From: Zoogloea sp. LCSB751
Lineage (GTDB): Bacteria; Pseudomonadota; Gammaproteobacteria; Burkholderiales; Rhodocyclaceae
Direction: 5' to 3'
Length of the DNA stretch: 64,000 nt
Assembly: GCF_002028455.1 (NCBI RefSeq)
Contig: NZ_MWUM01000009.1
Coordinates: 1 to 64,000 of the forward strand
The notes beneath the pieces are model-generated. The model did no database searches, was not told the DNA's origin, and saw only the letters and a program-made list of their open reading frames with translations. This document shows, piece after piece, positions 26,655 to 37,089 of the stretch (within the stretch, counting starts at the first letter, position 1; each line of letters starts with the position of its first letter). The position numbers were made by a program, and so were the translations under genes.

Positions 26655-27790
26655 AGCGACTTCGTCCGGGTCTTGTCGCTGTTCTTGCGTCTCTGAGTCT
26701 GGCCGCATGCTCTACATGGAACCCCTTTGCATCGGGTGACGGAAAACTGTCGGCACTCAAGCCTTTGAGCAGCCCCGTTCGTACCGCCGAGATCTGGCGC
26801 ACGAGTGTCGGCGACTCGGGACCATTCGTGCTGCAGCCGGCGCTGTCAGGCGATGTGGTGTTTGCCGCCGGACGCGATGGCAAGGTCGTGAAGCTCCAGG
26901 GCGGAAAGACCGTCTGGAAAACCGACGTAGGTGTCACCGTATCCGGTGGGGTGGGCAGCGATGGGCAGCTCGTGCTGGTTGCTTCTCCGAAGGGCGACGT
27001 CGTCGCGCTGGATGGCGCCAACGGTCAGGTCCGCTGGAAGGTCAAGGTCAATGCCGAGGTGCTCGCCGCGCCGGCTGTTTCGGACGGTATCGTCGTCGTA
27101 CGCAGTGCCGATAGCCGCTTGTTCGGTCTTGAGCCGGGCAACGGTAAGCAGCGCTGGGTTTACCAACGGGCGACACCGCCGCTGGCCCTGCGCAGTGCGG
27201 CTGGTGTCGTGCTGGACGACAAGCTGATCCTGGCTGGCTTTCCAGGCGGTAAGCTTGCCGCGCTGAATCCGGCCACCGGTGCGCTGATGTGGGAAGGCAC
27301 CGTCGCCATTCCGCGGGGGGCCACCGAGCTCGAGCGCGTGGCGGACATCACCAGCCTGCCGGTGATGAGTGCCCGTGCGACCTGCGCCGTGGCTTATCAG
27401 GGGCGGGTGGCATGCTTCGACATGGCCAACGGCTCCACTTTGTGGACTCGGGATCTGTCCAGTTCCCGCGGTCTTGATCTGGATGAACGCCACGTTTTCG
27501 TGACCGACGAAAAGGGAGCGGTACACGCCCTCGATATCGCCAATGGTGCGAGCGTGTGGAAGCAGGACCAGCTTGCCGGGCGTTCCCCGGGGCGTCCCCG
27601 CGTCATCGGTGCTTATGTGATCGTCGGCGACGGCTTTGGCGACGTCCATGTGCTGCGTCGGGATGACGGAACGCTGGTTGGTCGTGCCCGAATCGTGTCC
27701 AGTGCCATTGCGGCTGACCTGCAGCGCGCGGGGAGCGACGTCGTGGTACAGACCCAGAATGGCACTATCTACGCCCTCGGCGTGCAATAA
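26651..27790 (+). CDS. bamB: Outer-membrane protein assembly factor BamB
   Basis: Lipoprotein of the BAM complex, a beta-propeller scaffold. Signal [20 protein letters not shown] (lipobox LAAC), followed by PQQ-like propeller repeats: VVKLQGGKTVWKTDVG, VVALDGANGQVRWKVKV, LFGLEPGNGKQRWVYQR, LAALNPATGALMWEG. 379 residues, typical. Confidence 0.95.
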   Translation: MKRLRPGLVAVLASLSLAACSTWNPFASGDGKLSALKPLSSPVRTAEIWRTSVGDSGPFVLQPALSGDVVFAAGRDGKVVKLQGGKTVWKTDVGVTVSGGVGSDGQLVLVASPKGDVVALDGANGQVRWKVKVNAEVLAAPAVSDGIVVVRSADSRLFGLEPGNGKQRWVYQRATPPLALRSAAGVVLDDKLILAGFPGGKLAALNPATGALMWEGTVAIPRGATELERVADITSLPVMSARATCAVAYQGRVACFDMANGSTLWTRDLSSSRGLDLDERHVFVTDEKGAVHALDIANGASVWKQDQLAGRSPGRPRVIGAYVIVGDGFGDVHVLRRDDGTLVGRARIVSSAIAADLQRAGSDVVVQTQNGTIYALGVQ

Positions 27791-27805
27791 CGGAGTCGTT
27801 GACGC

Positions 27806-29134
27806 GTGAAACCCACTCTAGTCCTCGTTGGACGCCCTAATGTGGGCAAGTCGACCTTGTTCAACCGCCTTACCAAGACCCGCGATGCGTTGGTCGCGGA
27901 CTTCCCGGGTCTGACCCGCGACCGTCGCTACGGCCTTGGTCGAGCGGTCGAGCGGGAGTTCCTGGTTGTCGATACTGCGGGTTTCGACCCGGTGGCGAAG
28001 GAAGGCATCGTCCACGAAATGGCCAAGCAGGCGGAACAAGCCATCGCCGAAGCGGATGCGTTGCTGTTCATGGTGGATGCCCGTGCTGGACTGACGCCCC
28101 ACGATGAGCAGATCGCGAGCCATTTGCGTCGCGCCGGCCGCCCGACCTTCCTGGTCGTCAATAAGGCCGAGGGCATGAACCGGGCGATGGTGTCGGCCGA
28201 GTTCCATGCGCTGGGGCTCGGGGATCCCCTGTGCATATCCTCGGCCCATGGTGACAACGTCAATGCGCTGATGGAGTTGATCCTCGAGAGCTTCCCCGTT
28301 GATGCAGACGATGACGAGACTGCAGACAAAGGGCCGCGCGTGGCCATTGTCGGTCGTCCCAATGTGGGCAAGTCCACGCTGGTCAATACGCTGATCGGCG
28401 AGGAGCGGGTCATCGCCTTCGACATGCCTGGCACCACGCGGGATGCCATTGAGGTGCCTTTCGAGCGTAACGGTCGGAGTTATACCCTGATCGATACGGC
28501 AGGCCTGCGCAAGCGTGGAAAGGTGTTTGAGGCCGTCGAGAAGTTTTCCGTGATCAAGACCCTGCAGGCGGTCGAGCAGGCCAATGTGGTGGTGCTGGTG
28601 CTGGATGCCAGCCAGGAGATTTCCGAGCAGGATGCCCACATTGGCGGTTTCGTCGTCGAGGCTGGCCGGGCGTTGGTCGTCGCGGTCAATAAGTGGGATG
28701 CCATCGATGACTATCGCCGCCAGCGGGTCAAGGAGGACATTGCCCGCAAACTGCCTTTCCTTGGCTTTGCGCGCTTCCTGTATGTTTCTGCCTTGAAGGG
28801 GCAGGGCATCGTTCCGATGTTGAAGTGTGTGGACGGCGCCTATGAGGCTGCGATGACCAAGCTGTCCACACCCAAGCTGACGCGTCTGCTGCTCGATGCC
28901 GTATTGCGCCAGCAGCCACCGCGGCATGGCGGTTTCCGTCCGAAGATGCGCTATGCCCACCAGGGCGGGATGAATCCGCCCGTGATCGTGATCCACGGCA
29001 GTGCGCTGGACGATGTGTCCGCATCCTATGTCCGTTATCTGGAGAGAACTTTCCAGGAGGCGTTCAAATTGCAGGGGACGCCATTGCGGATACAATTCAG
29101 ATCTTCGCACAACCCCTACGCGAACAAGGATTGA
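27806..29134 (+). CDS. der: Ribosome biogenesis GTPase Der (EngA)
   Basis: Tandem GTPase needed for 50S assembly. Two P-loops, [14 protein letters not shown] (residues 8-21) and [14 protein letters not shown] (around 186), each with DTAG and NKxD elements (VVNKAEG, AVNKWDA), and a C-terminal KH-like domain ending [18 protein letters not shown] start. Confidence 0.97.
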   Translation: MKPTLVLVGRPNVGKSTLFNRLTKTRDALVADFPGLTRDRRYGLGRAVEREFLVVDTAGFDPVAKEGIVHEMAKQAEQAIAEADALLFMVDARAGLTPHDEQIASHLRRAGRPTFLVVNKAEGMNRAMVSAEFHALGLGDPLCISSAHGDNVNALMELILESFPVDADDDETADKGPRVAIVGRPNVGKSTLVNTLIGEERVIAFDMPGTTRDAIEVPFERNGRSYTLIDTAGLRKRGKVFEAVEKFSVIKTLQAVEQANVVVLVLDASQEISEQDAHIGGFVVEAGRALVVAVNKWDAIDDYRRQRVKEDIARKLPFLGFARFLYVSALKGQGIVPMLKCVDGAYEAAMTKLSTPKLTRLLLDAVLRQQPPRHGGFRPKMRYAHQGGMNPPVIVIHGSALDDVSASYVRYLERTFQEAFKLQGTPLRIQFRSSHNPYANKD

Positions 29135-29197
29135 GTAACCTGTTCTCCACACCAGCGAGCTGGCGTCCGTCTGATGCGGCGGCGCAACAAAAAGCTC

Positions 29198-29203
29198 TAT
29201 AAT
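29198..29203 (+). promoter_or_regulatory. Probable -10 element of hfq promoter
   Basis: A perfect TATAAT lies 31 bases before the hfq ATG. No good -35 is visible 17 bp upstream (TGCGGC), so an activator or extended contacts may be needed. It suggests hfq can be transcribed separately from der. Confidence 0.4.
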
Positions 29204-29234
29204 TATTCCAAACTAAAACCATAGAGGTTATGAC

Positions 29235-29477
29235 ATGAGCAATAAGGGGCAACTCCTGCAAGATCCATTTCTCAACGCCCTGCGTCGTGAACACGTACCC
29301 GTTTCGATCTATCTCGTGAACGGCATCAAGCTTCAGGGGCAGGTGGAGTCTTTCGACCAGTACGTCGTGCTCCTGAAGAACACGGTCACCCAGATGGTCT
29401 ATAAGCACGCCATTTCCACCGTGGTTCCGGCCCGTCCCGTGAATATTCAGCAGGAACAGAACGAGGCAGCAAGCTGA
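29235..29477 (+). CDS. hfq: RNA chaperone Hfq
   Basis: Sm-like hexamer pairing sRNAs with mRNAs. 80 residues: [30 protein letters not shown] is the Sm1 motif region and [11 protein letters not shown] the Sm2 motif. GAGGT ribosome site. The short acidic tail is typical of betaproteobacteria. hflX follows, as in the E. coli hfq-hflX-hflK-hflC order. Confidence 0.98.
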   Translation: MSNKGQLLQDPFLNALRREHVPVSIYLVNGIKLQGQVESFDQYVVLLKNTVTQMVYKHAISTVVPARPVNIQQEQNEAAS

Positions 29478-29528
29478 GTTCCGTGACCTCTCGGCCGCAA
29501 TGCGGCCCACTCCAAGTCGGGTTTCCGC

Positions 29529-30662
29529 GTGTTTGACCGACCCTCCGCGGGAACCCGCGCACTCTTGATACAAGTCGATTTCGGCCAGGGCGGCATCGAA
29601 GAGCGCCTGTCGGAAGTCGGACTGCTGGCGACCAGTGCGGGCGCCAGCGTCGTTGGTGTCGTCCAGTGCCGCAGGCAGGCGCCTGATCCGGCGCTCTATA
29701 TTGGCAAGGGCAAGGCTGACGAGATCCGGATGGCCGCTCAGCTCGACGAAGCCGATATTGTCATCTTCAATCATGACATTTCGGCTGCGCAGCAACGCAA
29801 TCTGGAGCGTGTGCTGGAACGTCGGGTGATCGATCGCTCGGCGCTAATTCTCGACATTTTCGCGCTGCGCGCGAAGAGTCACGAAGGCAAGCTGCAAGTA
29901 GAGCTGGCTCAGTTGCAACATCTTTCAACCCGGCTGGTCAGGGGGTGGACTCACCTGGAGCGCCAGAAGGGCGGTATCGGGCTGCGTGGCCCGGGTGAGA
30001 AACAGCTGGAAACTGACCGTCGGTTGCTCGGTGAGCGCGTGAAGCTGCTGAAGTCCCGTCTGACCCAGCTGGAGCGCCAGCGGGGTGTGCGGCGCCGTGC
30101 CCGGGAACGCCGCGATGTACTGACCGTCTCCCTGGTGGGATACACCAATGCGGGCAAGTCTACACTGTTCAATGCCCTGACCAAGGCGGGTGCCTATGCG
30201 GCGGATCAGCTGTTTGCGACACTCGATACCACGTCGCGGCGACTTTTTCTGGGTGAGGCCGGGAACATCGTGCTCTCCGATACGGTCGGATTCATTCGCG
30301 ATCTTCCCCACTCCCTTGTCGCGGCTTTCCATGCCACTCTTGAGGAAACAGTCGCTGCGGACGTATTGCTGCACGTTGTTGACTCGTCGAGCGAAGACAG
30401 GGAAGGGCAGATTGCAGCTGTCAATGGCGTTCTCGAGGAAATCGGGGCCGGTAGCCTGCCTCAGATCCAGATCTGGAACAAGATCGATGCCACTCTGGCC
30501 AGTCCGGAGGTCCAGCGGGATGCGTGTGGTAATATCTCGCGCGTTTTGCTTAGCGCCAAGACGGGTGAGGGGCTCGGTTTGCTACGGCAGGTGCTGTCCG
30601 ATATAGCGCTTGCCCACAAGGCATCATTGGTGGCCACATCGGTAACGCAGGATTCCGTCTGA
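29529..30662 (+). CDS. hflX: Ribosome-associated GTPase HflX
   Basis: Rescues stalled or stressed ribosomes. N-terminal HflX domain (YIGKGKADEI, VIFNHDISAAQQRNLERVL, VIDRSALILDIFALRAKSHEGKLQVELAQL), coiled coil, then the G domain with VGYTNAGKSTLFNALT, DTVGFIRDLPH and IWNKID. GTG start at 29529. Confidence 0.96.
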   Translation: MFDRPSAGTRALLIQVDFGQGGIEERLSEVGLLATSAGASVVGVVQCRRQAPDPALYIGKGKADEIRMAAQLDEADIVIFNHDISAAQQRNLERVLERRVIDRSALILDIFALRAKSHEGKLQVELAQLQHLSTRLVRGWTHLERQKGGIGLRGPGEKQLETDRRLLGERVKLLKSRLTQLERQRGVRRRARERRDVLTVSLVGYTNAGKSTLFNALTKAGAYAADQLFATLDTTSRRLFLGEAGNIVLSDTVGFIRDLPHSLVAAFHATLEETVAADVLLHVVDSSSEDREGQIAAVNGVLEEIGAGSLPQIQIWNKIDATLASPEVQRDACGNISRVLLSAKTGEGLGLLRQVLSDIALAHKASLVATSVTQDSV

Positions 30663-30720
30663 CGGATCCTTCCCATCACCCTTCCCGGAGCGGATTTTTA
30701 CTGTGATCTCAGGCATTCTC

Positions 30721-31989
30721 ATGTCTCTCAACGATCCCAAATGGGGTAATCGCGGCGGCGACAACCGCGGCGGCGGCGATGGAAACCAGGGGCCTCCCGA
30801 TCTGGAGGAACTCTGGCGTGACTTCAACCGGCGTCTGTCCGGCATGTTCGGGCGAGATTCCGGCCAGGGCAACGGATCGGGTGGTGGAGATGGAGGCAAT
30901 CGCACTCCCGATTTCAACATGCGGCAGTTTGGCGGCGGTATCGGTCTGATCGCTGCTTTTGCTGTCGTTGTCTGGCTGGCCAGCGGTTTTTACATCGTCG
31001 ATGCGAGCCAGCGCGGTATCGTGCTTCAGTTCGGTCGCTTTCAGGAATCCACCGAACCCGGCCTGCGCTGGCGCCTGCCTTATCCGATCCAGACCCATGA
31101 ACTGGTCAATCTGACTGGCGTTCGCACGGTCGAGATCGGCTATCGCGGCTCGGAACGCAACAAGGTGCTCAAGGAAGCCTTGATGCTGACGGACGATGAG
31201 AACATCGTGAACATACAGTTCGCGGTGCAGTACATCCTGAAGGATCCGCAGCAGTACCTGTTCAACAACCGCAACTCCGATGACTCGGTGATCCAGGCGG
31301 CCGAAACGGCGGTCCGGGAGATCGTCGGCAAGAGCAAGATGGATTTCGTGCTCTACGAAGGTCGTGAGCAGGTCGCCGCCAATGCCCAGAAGCTGACGCA
31401 GGACATCCTTGATCGCTACGCGACCGGTATTCAGGTCAGCAAGGTGACGATGCAGAATGCGCAGCCTCCTGAGCAGGTCCAGGCCGCGTTCGACGATGCA
31501 GTGAAGGCGGGCCAGGATCGGGAGCGCCAGAAGAACGAAGGTCAGGCTTACGCCAATGACGTGATCCCGCGTGCCCGCGGGGCGGCCTCCCGTCTCATCG
31601 AAGAGGCCGATGCCTACAAGGGGCGTGTGGTTGCCCAGGCCGAGGGTGATGCGTCGCGCTTCAAGCAGATCTACACCGAATACGCCAAGGCGCCGGAAGT
31701 CACGCGTCAGCGCATGTACATCGATACCATGCAGCAGATCTTCTCCAATACCTCCAAGGTCATGGTGGATGCCCGCGGTAGTGGCAATCTGCTTTACCTG
31801 CCGCTGGACAAGCTGATTCAGCAGACGGCTGCGCCGACTGCCACGCCAGCGACAGAGCCCGTGCAGGCCAGCCGTCCAGTGTCGTCCCCGGTGACCGAGA
31901 GCAATGTCGCTCCGCCGCGGGCTGACGCATTGTTGGGAGAGTCCCGCACCCGTGAGGCTGCGCGCAACCGCGAGCGGGGAGAACGTTGA
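30721..31989 (+). CDS. hflK: HflK, FtsH-protease modulator subunit
   Basis: SPFH/prohibitin-family membrane protein that with HflC surrounds and restrains FtsH. Glycine-rich N-terminus (WGNRGGDNRGGGDGN), one membrane helix around residues 70-90 (IGLIAAFAVVVWLASGFYIV), then the SPFH domain (QRGIVLQFGRF, EPGLRWRLPYPI). ATG 30721 (MSLNDPKW) is the family-like start; a GTG six codons upstream is possible. Confidence 0.94.
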   Translation: MSLNDPKWGNRGGDNRGGGDGNQGPPDLEELWRDFNRRLSGMFGRDSGQGNGSGGGDGGNRTPDFNMRQFGGGIGLIAAFAVVVWLASGFYIVDASQRGIVLQFGRFQESTEPGLRWRLPYPIQTHELVNLTGVRTVEIGYRGSERNKVLKEALMLTDDENIVNIQFAVQYILKDPQQYLFNNRNSDDSVIQAAETAVREIVGKSKMDFVLYEGREQVAANAQKLTQDILDRYATGIQVSKVTMQNAQPPEQVQAAFDDAVKAGQDRERQKNEGQAYANDVIPRARGAASRLIEEADAYKGRVVAQAEGDASRFKQIYTEYAKAPEVTRQRMYIDTMQQIFSNTSKVMVDARGSGNLLYLPLDKLIQQTAAPTATPATEPVQASRPVSSPVTESNVAPPRADALLGESRTREAARNRERGER

Positions 31990-32894
31990 TGCGTGAACGA
32001 CTGCCATTGATTTTTGGTGCGGGCCTGTTCGGCGTGGCTGTGCTGTCCATGTCGCTGTTTACTGTCGACCAGCGACAGCATGCACTGGTCTTCCAGCTGG
32101 GCGAGGTGAAGGGGCAGATCAGCGAGCCGGGTCTGCATTTCAAGATTCCGCTGATCCAGAACGTCCGCTATTTCGACAAGCGCATCTTGACTCTGGATAC
32201 TTCCGAGCCAGAGCGTTTCATCACGTCCGAAAAGAAGAATGTCCTGGTGGACCTCTTCGTGAAGTGGCGCATCGTCGATCCCAAGCTCTACTATGTGTCC
32301 GTGGGCGGCGATGAAATGCGTGCCCGCACGCGCCTGGAGCAGACGGTCAATGCCGGTCTGCGCGAAGAGTTCGGCAAGCGTACGGTGCATGAGGTCGTCT
32401 CCGGAGAGCGGGAGAAGATCATGGATGAAATGCGCGTGAAGGCGGATCTCGATTCCCGGAAAATCGGGGTCCAGATCGTGGACGTTCGTCTCAAGCGCGT
32501 AGACTTGCCAGCTGAGGTTTCCGAGTCCGTCTATCGCCGCATGGAAGCAGAGCGGAAGCGGGTGGCCAACGAGTTGCGTTCCCAAGGTGGTGCCGAGGCA
32601 GAAAAGATCAAGGCCGATGCGGACAAGCAGCGGGAAGTGATCATTGCTGAAGCCTATCGGGATGCCCAGAAGGTCAAGGGTGACGGTGATGCCAAGGCTT
32701 CGGCGATCTACGCCCAGGCCTTTGGGCAAAGTCCGGAGTTCTATGCCTTCTATCGCAGCCTCGAGGCCTATCGGAACAGTTTCAAGAGCAAGTCGGATGT
32801 GATGGTTGTCGAGCCCAATTCCGAGTTCTTCAAGTACCTCAAGAGCCCTGGTGGGCGGGCTGCAGCCAGCGACGCTGGCAAGAGCAAGAAATAA
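31989..32894 (+). CDS. hflC: HflC, FtsH-protease modulator subunit
   Basis: Partner of HflK. An N-terminal helix (LPLIFGAGLFGVAVLSMSLFTVD) is followed by the SPFH domain (QRQHALVFQLGEVKG, EPGLHFKIPLIQNV) and an alanine-rich coiled-coil region ending in lysines. ATG 31989 overlaps the hflK stop. 301 residues. Confidence 0.95.
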   Translation: MRERLPLIFGAGLFGVAVLSMSLFTVDQRQHALVFQLGEVKGQISEPGLHFKIPLIQNVRYFDKRILTLDTSEPERFITSEKKNVLVDLFVKWRIVDPKLYYVSVGGDEMRARTRLEQTVNAGLREEFGKRTVHEVVSGEREKIMDEMRVKADLDSRKIGVQIVDVRLKRVDLPAEVSESVYRRMEAERKRVANELRSQGGAEAEKIKADADKQREVIIAEAYRDAQKVKGDGDAKASAIYAQAFGQSPEFYAFYRSLEAYRNSFKSKSDVMVVEPNSEFFKYLKSPGGRAAASDAGKSKK

Positions 32895-32896
32895 TA

Positions 32897-33082
32897 ATGG
32901 GGCGGTCCCTCATCCTCGCCTTCGCACTGATGCTGGTGCTTGAAGGCGTTGTGCCCTTTATCGCGCCAGCCCTCTGGAGGGAAACCTTTGCCCGTCTCGT
33001 TCGTATGGCGGACGGGCAGATCCGTTTTGTTGGCCTCGGCTCCATGCTGCTGGGCCTTGTTGTTCTATTCGTTTTTTCGTAA
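32897..33082 (+). CDS. DUF2065 (YjeT) family small membrane protein
   Basis: 61 residues with two hydrophobic helices ([21 protein letters not shown] and [17 protein letters not shown]). The arrangement and position directly after hflC match DUF2065/YjeT. Function unknown. Confidence 0.88.
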   Translation: MGRSLILAFALMLVLEGVVPFIAPALWRETFARLVRMADGQIRFVGLGSMLLGLVVLFVFS

Positions 33083-33093
33083 GGCGCTACCCC

Positions 33094-34251
33094 ATGTTGC
33101 GTTGGGTTCTACCCGAATATATCCAGGACGCTTTGCCTGCCGAAGCAGCCAAACTGGAAGATCTGCGCCGTCGTCTGCTCGACGCTTTCCGTCTCAATGG
33201 TTATCAGCTCGTTGCTCCGCCCCTGCTCGAATACCTGGAGTCCCTGCTGACCGGTGCGGGGCAGGATCTGCAGCTGAAGACCCTCAAGCTGGTCGATCAA
33301 CTCTCCGGTCGCACGATGGGGGTACGGGCCGACATCACGCCGCAGGTTGCGCGGATCGATGCGCATCTGCTCAACCGGAAGGGCGTCGCTCGCCTGTGTT
33401 ATTGCGGCAGTGTCGCGCATGCAGTGCCTTCGTCGCTAACGGCGACGCGGGAGCCCCTCCAGCTAGGGGCAGAGATCTATGGTCATGCCGGCCTGGAGGC
33501 CGATGCGGAGGTGATCCGTCTGCTTGCCGAAGCGTTGCAGGCCGCCGGGGTGGGGACGTCCCGTATCGATCTCGGCCACGTCGGGCTTTTCAAGGCCTTG
33601 GTCGCCAAGGCTGGTATCGGGCCGGAGCGGGAAGAGCCACTGTTCGATTGCCTGCAATCCAAGGATTTGCCTGGCTTGTGTGACCTGCTGGAAGGCGTCG
33701 CCGAGGACGTTCGTGCAGCCCTGCTGGCCTTGCCGACCTTGTATGGCGGTGCCGAGGTGCTGGCCCAGGCCCGTGCAGTCTTGCCGGCCGATGTCGAGAT
33801 CCAGGCCGCTCTGGATGGTCTGCAGTGGCTGGCTGGTGAGCTGGAAGGGCTGCCGATCAGTTTCGATCTGGCCGATTTGCGGGGCTACCATTACCACAGT
33901 GGTGTGGTTTTTGCGGCCTATGGTGGCAACTCGCCGGTTGCGCTCGCGCTGGGCGGTCGTTACGACAGCGTCGGACGAGCCTTTGGCCGCGGTCGTCCGG
34001 CTACCGGTTTCAGTCTGGATTTACGGGAACTCGCTGCTCAGGTTGCCGACCCGTCGCTGCCGGGCGCCATTCTGGCTCCGGGCGGGCGCGATCCGCAGCT
34101 GCAAGCGGTCATCGCGGCCCTGCGCGGCAACGGTGAAAGCGTGGTGATTGAATTGCCCGGCCATGATGGCACGTGGCGCGAGGCCGGCTGTGACCGGCAT
34201 CTGGTTCTGCGGGGCGGTGCCTGGCAGGTTGAACCGCTTCAGGGAGAGTGA
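33094..34251 (+). CDS. hisZ: ATP phosphoribosyltransferase regulatory subunit
   Basis: HisRS-like paralogue that activates the short form of HisG in histidine synthesis. [23 protein letters not shown] start, [13 protein letters not shown] and the degenerate synthetase segments [16 protein letters not shown] and LGGRYDSVG are characteristic. It lacks tRNA-binding and full catalytic motifs. Its place between hflC/DUF2065 and purA is typical of betaproteobacteria. hisG is not in the window. Confidence 0.93.
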   Translation: MLRWVLPEYIQDALPAEAAKLEDLRRRLLDAFRLNGYQLVAPPLLEYLESLLTGAGQDLQLKTLKLVDQLSGRTMGVRADITPQVARIDAHLLNRKGVARLCYCGSVAHAVPSSLTATREPLQLGAEIYGHAGLEADAEVIRLLAEALQAAGVGTSRIDLGHVGLFKALVAKAGIGPEREEPLFDCLQSKDLPGLCDLLEGVAEDVRAALLALPTLYGGAEVLAQARAVLPADVEIQAALDGLQWLAGELEGLPISFDLADLRGYHYHSGVVFAAYGGNSPVALALGGRYDSVGRAFGRGRPATGFSLDLRELAAQVADPSLPGAILAPGGRDPQLQAVIAALRGNGESVVIELPGHDGTWREAGCDRHLVLRGGAWQVEPLQGE

Positions 34252-34255
34252 ATAA

Positions 34256-35566
34256 ATGGCAAAGAACGTTGTGGTTGTGGGTACCCAGTGGGGTGACGAA
34301 GGCAAAGGCAAGATCGTTGACTGGCTGACCGATCAGGCTCAGGGTGTTGTCCGTTTCCAGGGCGGCCATAACGCCGGCCACACGCTGGTCGTCGGCACCA
34401 CCGAGTACAAGCTGAACCTGGTGCCGTCCGGCATCGTCCGTGATGGCGTGCAGTGCTTCATCGGCAATGGCGTAGTGCTGGACATCCACCATCTGCTGGC
34501 CGAGGTTCGTGGCCTGGAAGCTGGCGGCATCAAGGTGCGTGAGCGTCTGAAGATCAGCCCGGGCTGTCCGATCATCCTCGGTTACCACTCTGCGCTCGAT
34601 CGTGCCCGCGAGGCCAAGAAGAGCGCCGGTGACAAGATCGGTACCACCGGCAAGGGCATCGGCCCGACCTATGAAGACAAGGTCGCCCGTCGCGCGCTGC
34701 GCGTGTACGACCTGTTCCATCCGGAGCGTTTCGCCGAGAAGCTGAAGGAGAACCTGGATTACCACAACTTCGTGCTGACCCAGTATCTGGGTGCCGATCC
34801 GGTGGATTTCCAGACCGTTTACGATCAGGCTCTGGCCGATGCGGAAGAGATCCGTCCGATGGTCACCGATGTGTCCGCCGACCTATACGCAATCAACAAG
34901 TCCGGCGGCAACTTGCTGTTCGAAGGTGCGCAAGGCACCTTGCTGGACATCGACCACGGCACCTATCCCTTCGTGACCTCCAGCAACTGCGTAGCGGGTC
35001 AGGCTGCGGCCGGTAGCGGTGTTGGCCCTGGTCGTCTGCATTACGTGCTGGGCATCACCAAGGCCTACTGTACCCGCGTGGGTGGCGGCCCGTTCCCGAC
35101 CGAGCTGGATTTCGAAACGGCAGGCACGCCGGGTTATCAGATGTCGACGGTCGGTCGTGAGTTCGGCACCGTGACCGGGCGCAAGCGTCGCTGTGGCTGG
35201 CTCGATCTGGCTGCGTTGAAGCGTTCCATCATCATCAACGGCGTCTCCGGCCTGTGCATCACCAAGCTGGATGTGCTGGATGGTCTGACGGAACTCAAGC
35301 TGTGCACCGGCTACATGCTTGACGGCAAGCGCGTCGATCTGCTGCCGATGGGGGCCGAGGAAGTGGTGCGTTGCGAGCCTATCCTCGAGACGCTGCCCGG
35401 CTGGAGCGGGACGACCTTCGGCGCGCGTACTTGGGACGCGCTGCCGCCCGAAGCGCGTGCCTATCTGCACCGCATCGAGGAGATCTGTGAAGTCTCCATC
35501 GACGTGATTTCCACCGGTCCCGAGCGTGACGAGACGATTCTGAAGCGCCACCCGTTCGGCGCCTGA
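34256..35566 (+). CDS. purA: Adenylosuccinate synthetase
   Basis: Joins IMP and aspartate in AMP synthesis. [19 protein letters not shown] at the N-terminus is the GTP-binding signature; [36 protein letters not shown] and [10 protein letters not shown] follow. 436 residues. Ends the long co-directional block before a bidirectional terminator. Confidence 0.98.
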   Translation: MAKNVVVVGTQWGDEGKGKIVDWLTDQAQGVVRFQGGHNAGHTLVVGTTEYKLNLVPSGIVRDGVQCFIGNGVVLDIHHLLAEVRGLEAGGIKVRERLKISPGCPIILGYHSALDRAREAKKSAGDKIGTTGKGIGPTYEDKVARRALRVYDLFHPERFAEKLKENLDYHNFVLTQYLGADPVDFQTVYDQALADAEEIRPMVTDVSADLYAINKSGGNLLFEGAQGTLLDIDHGTYPFVTSSNCVAGQAAAGSGVGPGRLHYVLGITKAYCTRVGGGPFPTELDFETAGTPGYQMSTVGREFGTVTGRKRRCGWLDLAALKRSIIINGVSGLCITKLDVLDGLTELKLCTGYMLDGKRVDLLPMGAEEVVRCEPILETLPGWSGTTFGARTWDALPPEARAYLHRIEEICEVSIDVISTGPERDETILKRHPFGA

Positions 35567-35668
35567 TCGACGTTTCCGGCTTGGCCCGGGTGTTGCCGTC
35601 CCTGGTGGGCGGTGTCATACGGGCCAATTGTTTGGGCACGCCGGAGGGCCACAGGGCGATAGGCAAAC

Positions 35669-35698
35669 AAAAAGCCGACGGAAAACCGTCGGCTTTTT
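35669..35698. terminator. Bidirectional intrinsic terminator between purA and the parvulin gene
   Basis: 13-bp perfect stem (AAAAAGCCGACGG / CCGTCGGCTTTTT) around an AAAA loop. The A/T ends give a T-run on both strands, suited to end purA on plus and the parvulin transcript on minus. Confidence 0.9.
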
Positions 35699-35717
35699 GT
35701 CGTTTGCGTGACGCGGA

Positions 35718-36497
35718 TTACTTGACCGTCGCCTTGCTGCGCAGCTCGGCGATGTGGCGTTCCACGCGCTGCTGCTCGAGGCGTTGCTTGATCTGACCCT
35801 TCACCTCGTCGAAGCCCGGTGCCTTCAAGGCCCGGCTGTCCTCAAGCTTGATGACGTGATAGCCGAAATCGGTCTTCACCGGGGTGGTGGTGATCTTGCC
35901 CTTTTCGAGCTTGGTCAGGGCTTCGGAGAAAGGCTTGACGAAGCTGGCCGGATTGGCCCAGCCGAGGTCGCCGCCCTTGTCCTTGGAGCCGGGGTCCTTG
36001 GACTGCTTGGCGAGCTCCTCGAACTTCTCACCCTTTTCGAGCTTGGCGATGATGGCCTTGGCCTCGTCCTCCTTCTCGACCAGGATGTGGCGCGCCTTGT
36101 ATTCCTTGTCGCCCAGCTGGGATTTGATCTTGTCGTACTCGGACTTCACTTCGCCGTCGGTGACCGGGTGGCTCTTCACGAAATCCTGCAGGTAGGCGCG
36201 AATCAGCACGGCCTGGCGGGCCAGTTCGACCTGGGCCTGGACTGCGGCGGACTTCTCGAAACCCTTTTTGCGGGCTTCCTGGGAGAGCACCTCGCGACGG
36301 ACGAGCTCTTCCTTCACGGCGTTGCGCAGTTGCTCGGAGTCGGGAGCGCCCTGGGACTTCTGCTCGGAGATCATCACGTCGGCACGGGCCTGGGGGATGG
36401 CGGTGCCGTTGACCGTCACCACGTTCTGGGCGAAGGCGGGAATCGCGATGGTGGCTGCGAGGAGGGACAGAGCCAGGCGGCTCGGGATGATTTTCAT
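35718..36497 (-). CDS. Periplasmic parvulin-type peptidyl-prolyl isomerase
   Basis: Folding factor of the SurA/PpiC/PrsA type. Signal peptide MKIIPSRLALSLLAATIAIPAFAQ with AAGGAAAA before the ATG at 36497. A helical N-domain (residues ~40-120) precedes the PpiC rotamase domain: KARHILVEKEDEAKAIIA, FEELAKQSKDPGSKDKGGDLGW, FGYHVIKLED. 259 residues. Likely helps outer-membrane protein folding; the exact name is uncertain. Confidence 0.9.
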   Translation of the reverse strand: MKIIPSRLALSLLAATIAIPAFAQNVVTVNGTAIPQARADVMISEQKSQGAPDSEQLRNAVKEELVRREVLSQEARKKGFEKSAAVQAQVELARQAVLIRAYLQDFVKSHPVTDGEVKSEYDKIKSQLGDKEYKARHILVEKEDEAKAIIAKLEKGEKFEELAKQSKDPGSKDKGGDLGWANPASFVKPFSEALTKLEKGKITTTPVKTDFGYHVIKLEDSRALKAPGFDEVKGQIKQRLEQQRVERHIAELRSKATVK

Positions 36498-36529
36498 CAG
36501 TTTTCCTTGCTGGTGGAGCGGGTTGAAAT

Positions 36530-36793
36530 TCAACTTTCGTCGGGTGTCCTGGCCTGGATGGCCAGGGCATGGATTTCCTGGCGCATCAGATCGCCGAGGG
36601 TGTCGTACACCAGGCGGTGACGGGCGACTGTGTTCTTGCCGTTGAACGCCATCGATACGATGGTGAGGCGGTAATGGCCTCCTCCGGAGCGTGCCCCAGC
36701 ATGGCCGGCATGCAGATGGCTGTCGTCGATCAGCTCGATGGCCGACGGTGCCAACGCATCAAGACGCTGGCGGATGTCGTCCATGACGCTCAT
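36530..36793 (-). CDS. BolA family protein
   Basis: 87 residues with a class II KH-like BolA fold: [32 protein letters not shown] and [24 protein letters not shown]. The family's conserved histidine and the loop that joins monothiol glutaredoxins on Fe-S clusters are present. Overlaps the upstream YciI-like gene by four bases and probably shares its transcript. Confidence 0.93.
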   Translation of the reverse strand: MSVMDDIRQRLDALAPSAIELIDDSHLHAGHAGARSGGGHYRLTIVSMAFNGKNTVARHRLVYDTLGDLMRQEIHALAIQARTPDES

Positions 36794-37089
36794 GGCAGGA
36801 CTTTCTTGAAGGGTTTTACGGTACAGCGCACGAAAACCCCGGTGGTCGCATAGGGATCGGCGGCAGCCCAGGCTTCAGCCTCGGCCAGGGAGGCGAAGTC
36901 GGCGACGATCACGCTGCCCGTGAAGCCGGCGGGGCCCGGATCCGGCGAGTCGACGGCCGGACAGGGGCCGGCCAGCACGAGGCGGCCTTCCGCCTGCAGG
37001 GCCTGCAGGCGGGCCAGATGTTCGGCGCGCACGGCCAGGCGCTTGTCGAGGGAGTTGGGGGCGTCTTCGCCGATCAGGGCATACAGCAT
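36790..37089 (-). CDS. YciI-like protein
   Basis: 99 residues ([18 protein letters not shown]..., [22 protein letters not shown]..., [23 protein letters not shown]) match the YciI/ferredoxin-like dimeric fold. Function unclear; a chlorite-detoxifying or small-molecule enzyme role has been proposed for relatives. Its ATG overlaps the yciB stop (TAATG). Confidence 0.9.
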   Translation of the reverse strand: MLYALIGEDAPNSLDKRLAVRAEHLARLQALQAEGRLVLAGPCPAVDSPDPGPAGFTGSVIVADFASLAEAEAWAAADPYATTGVFVRCTVKPFKKVLP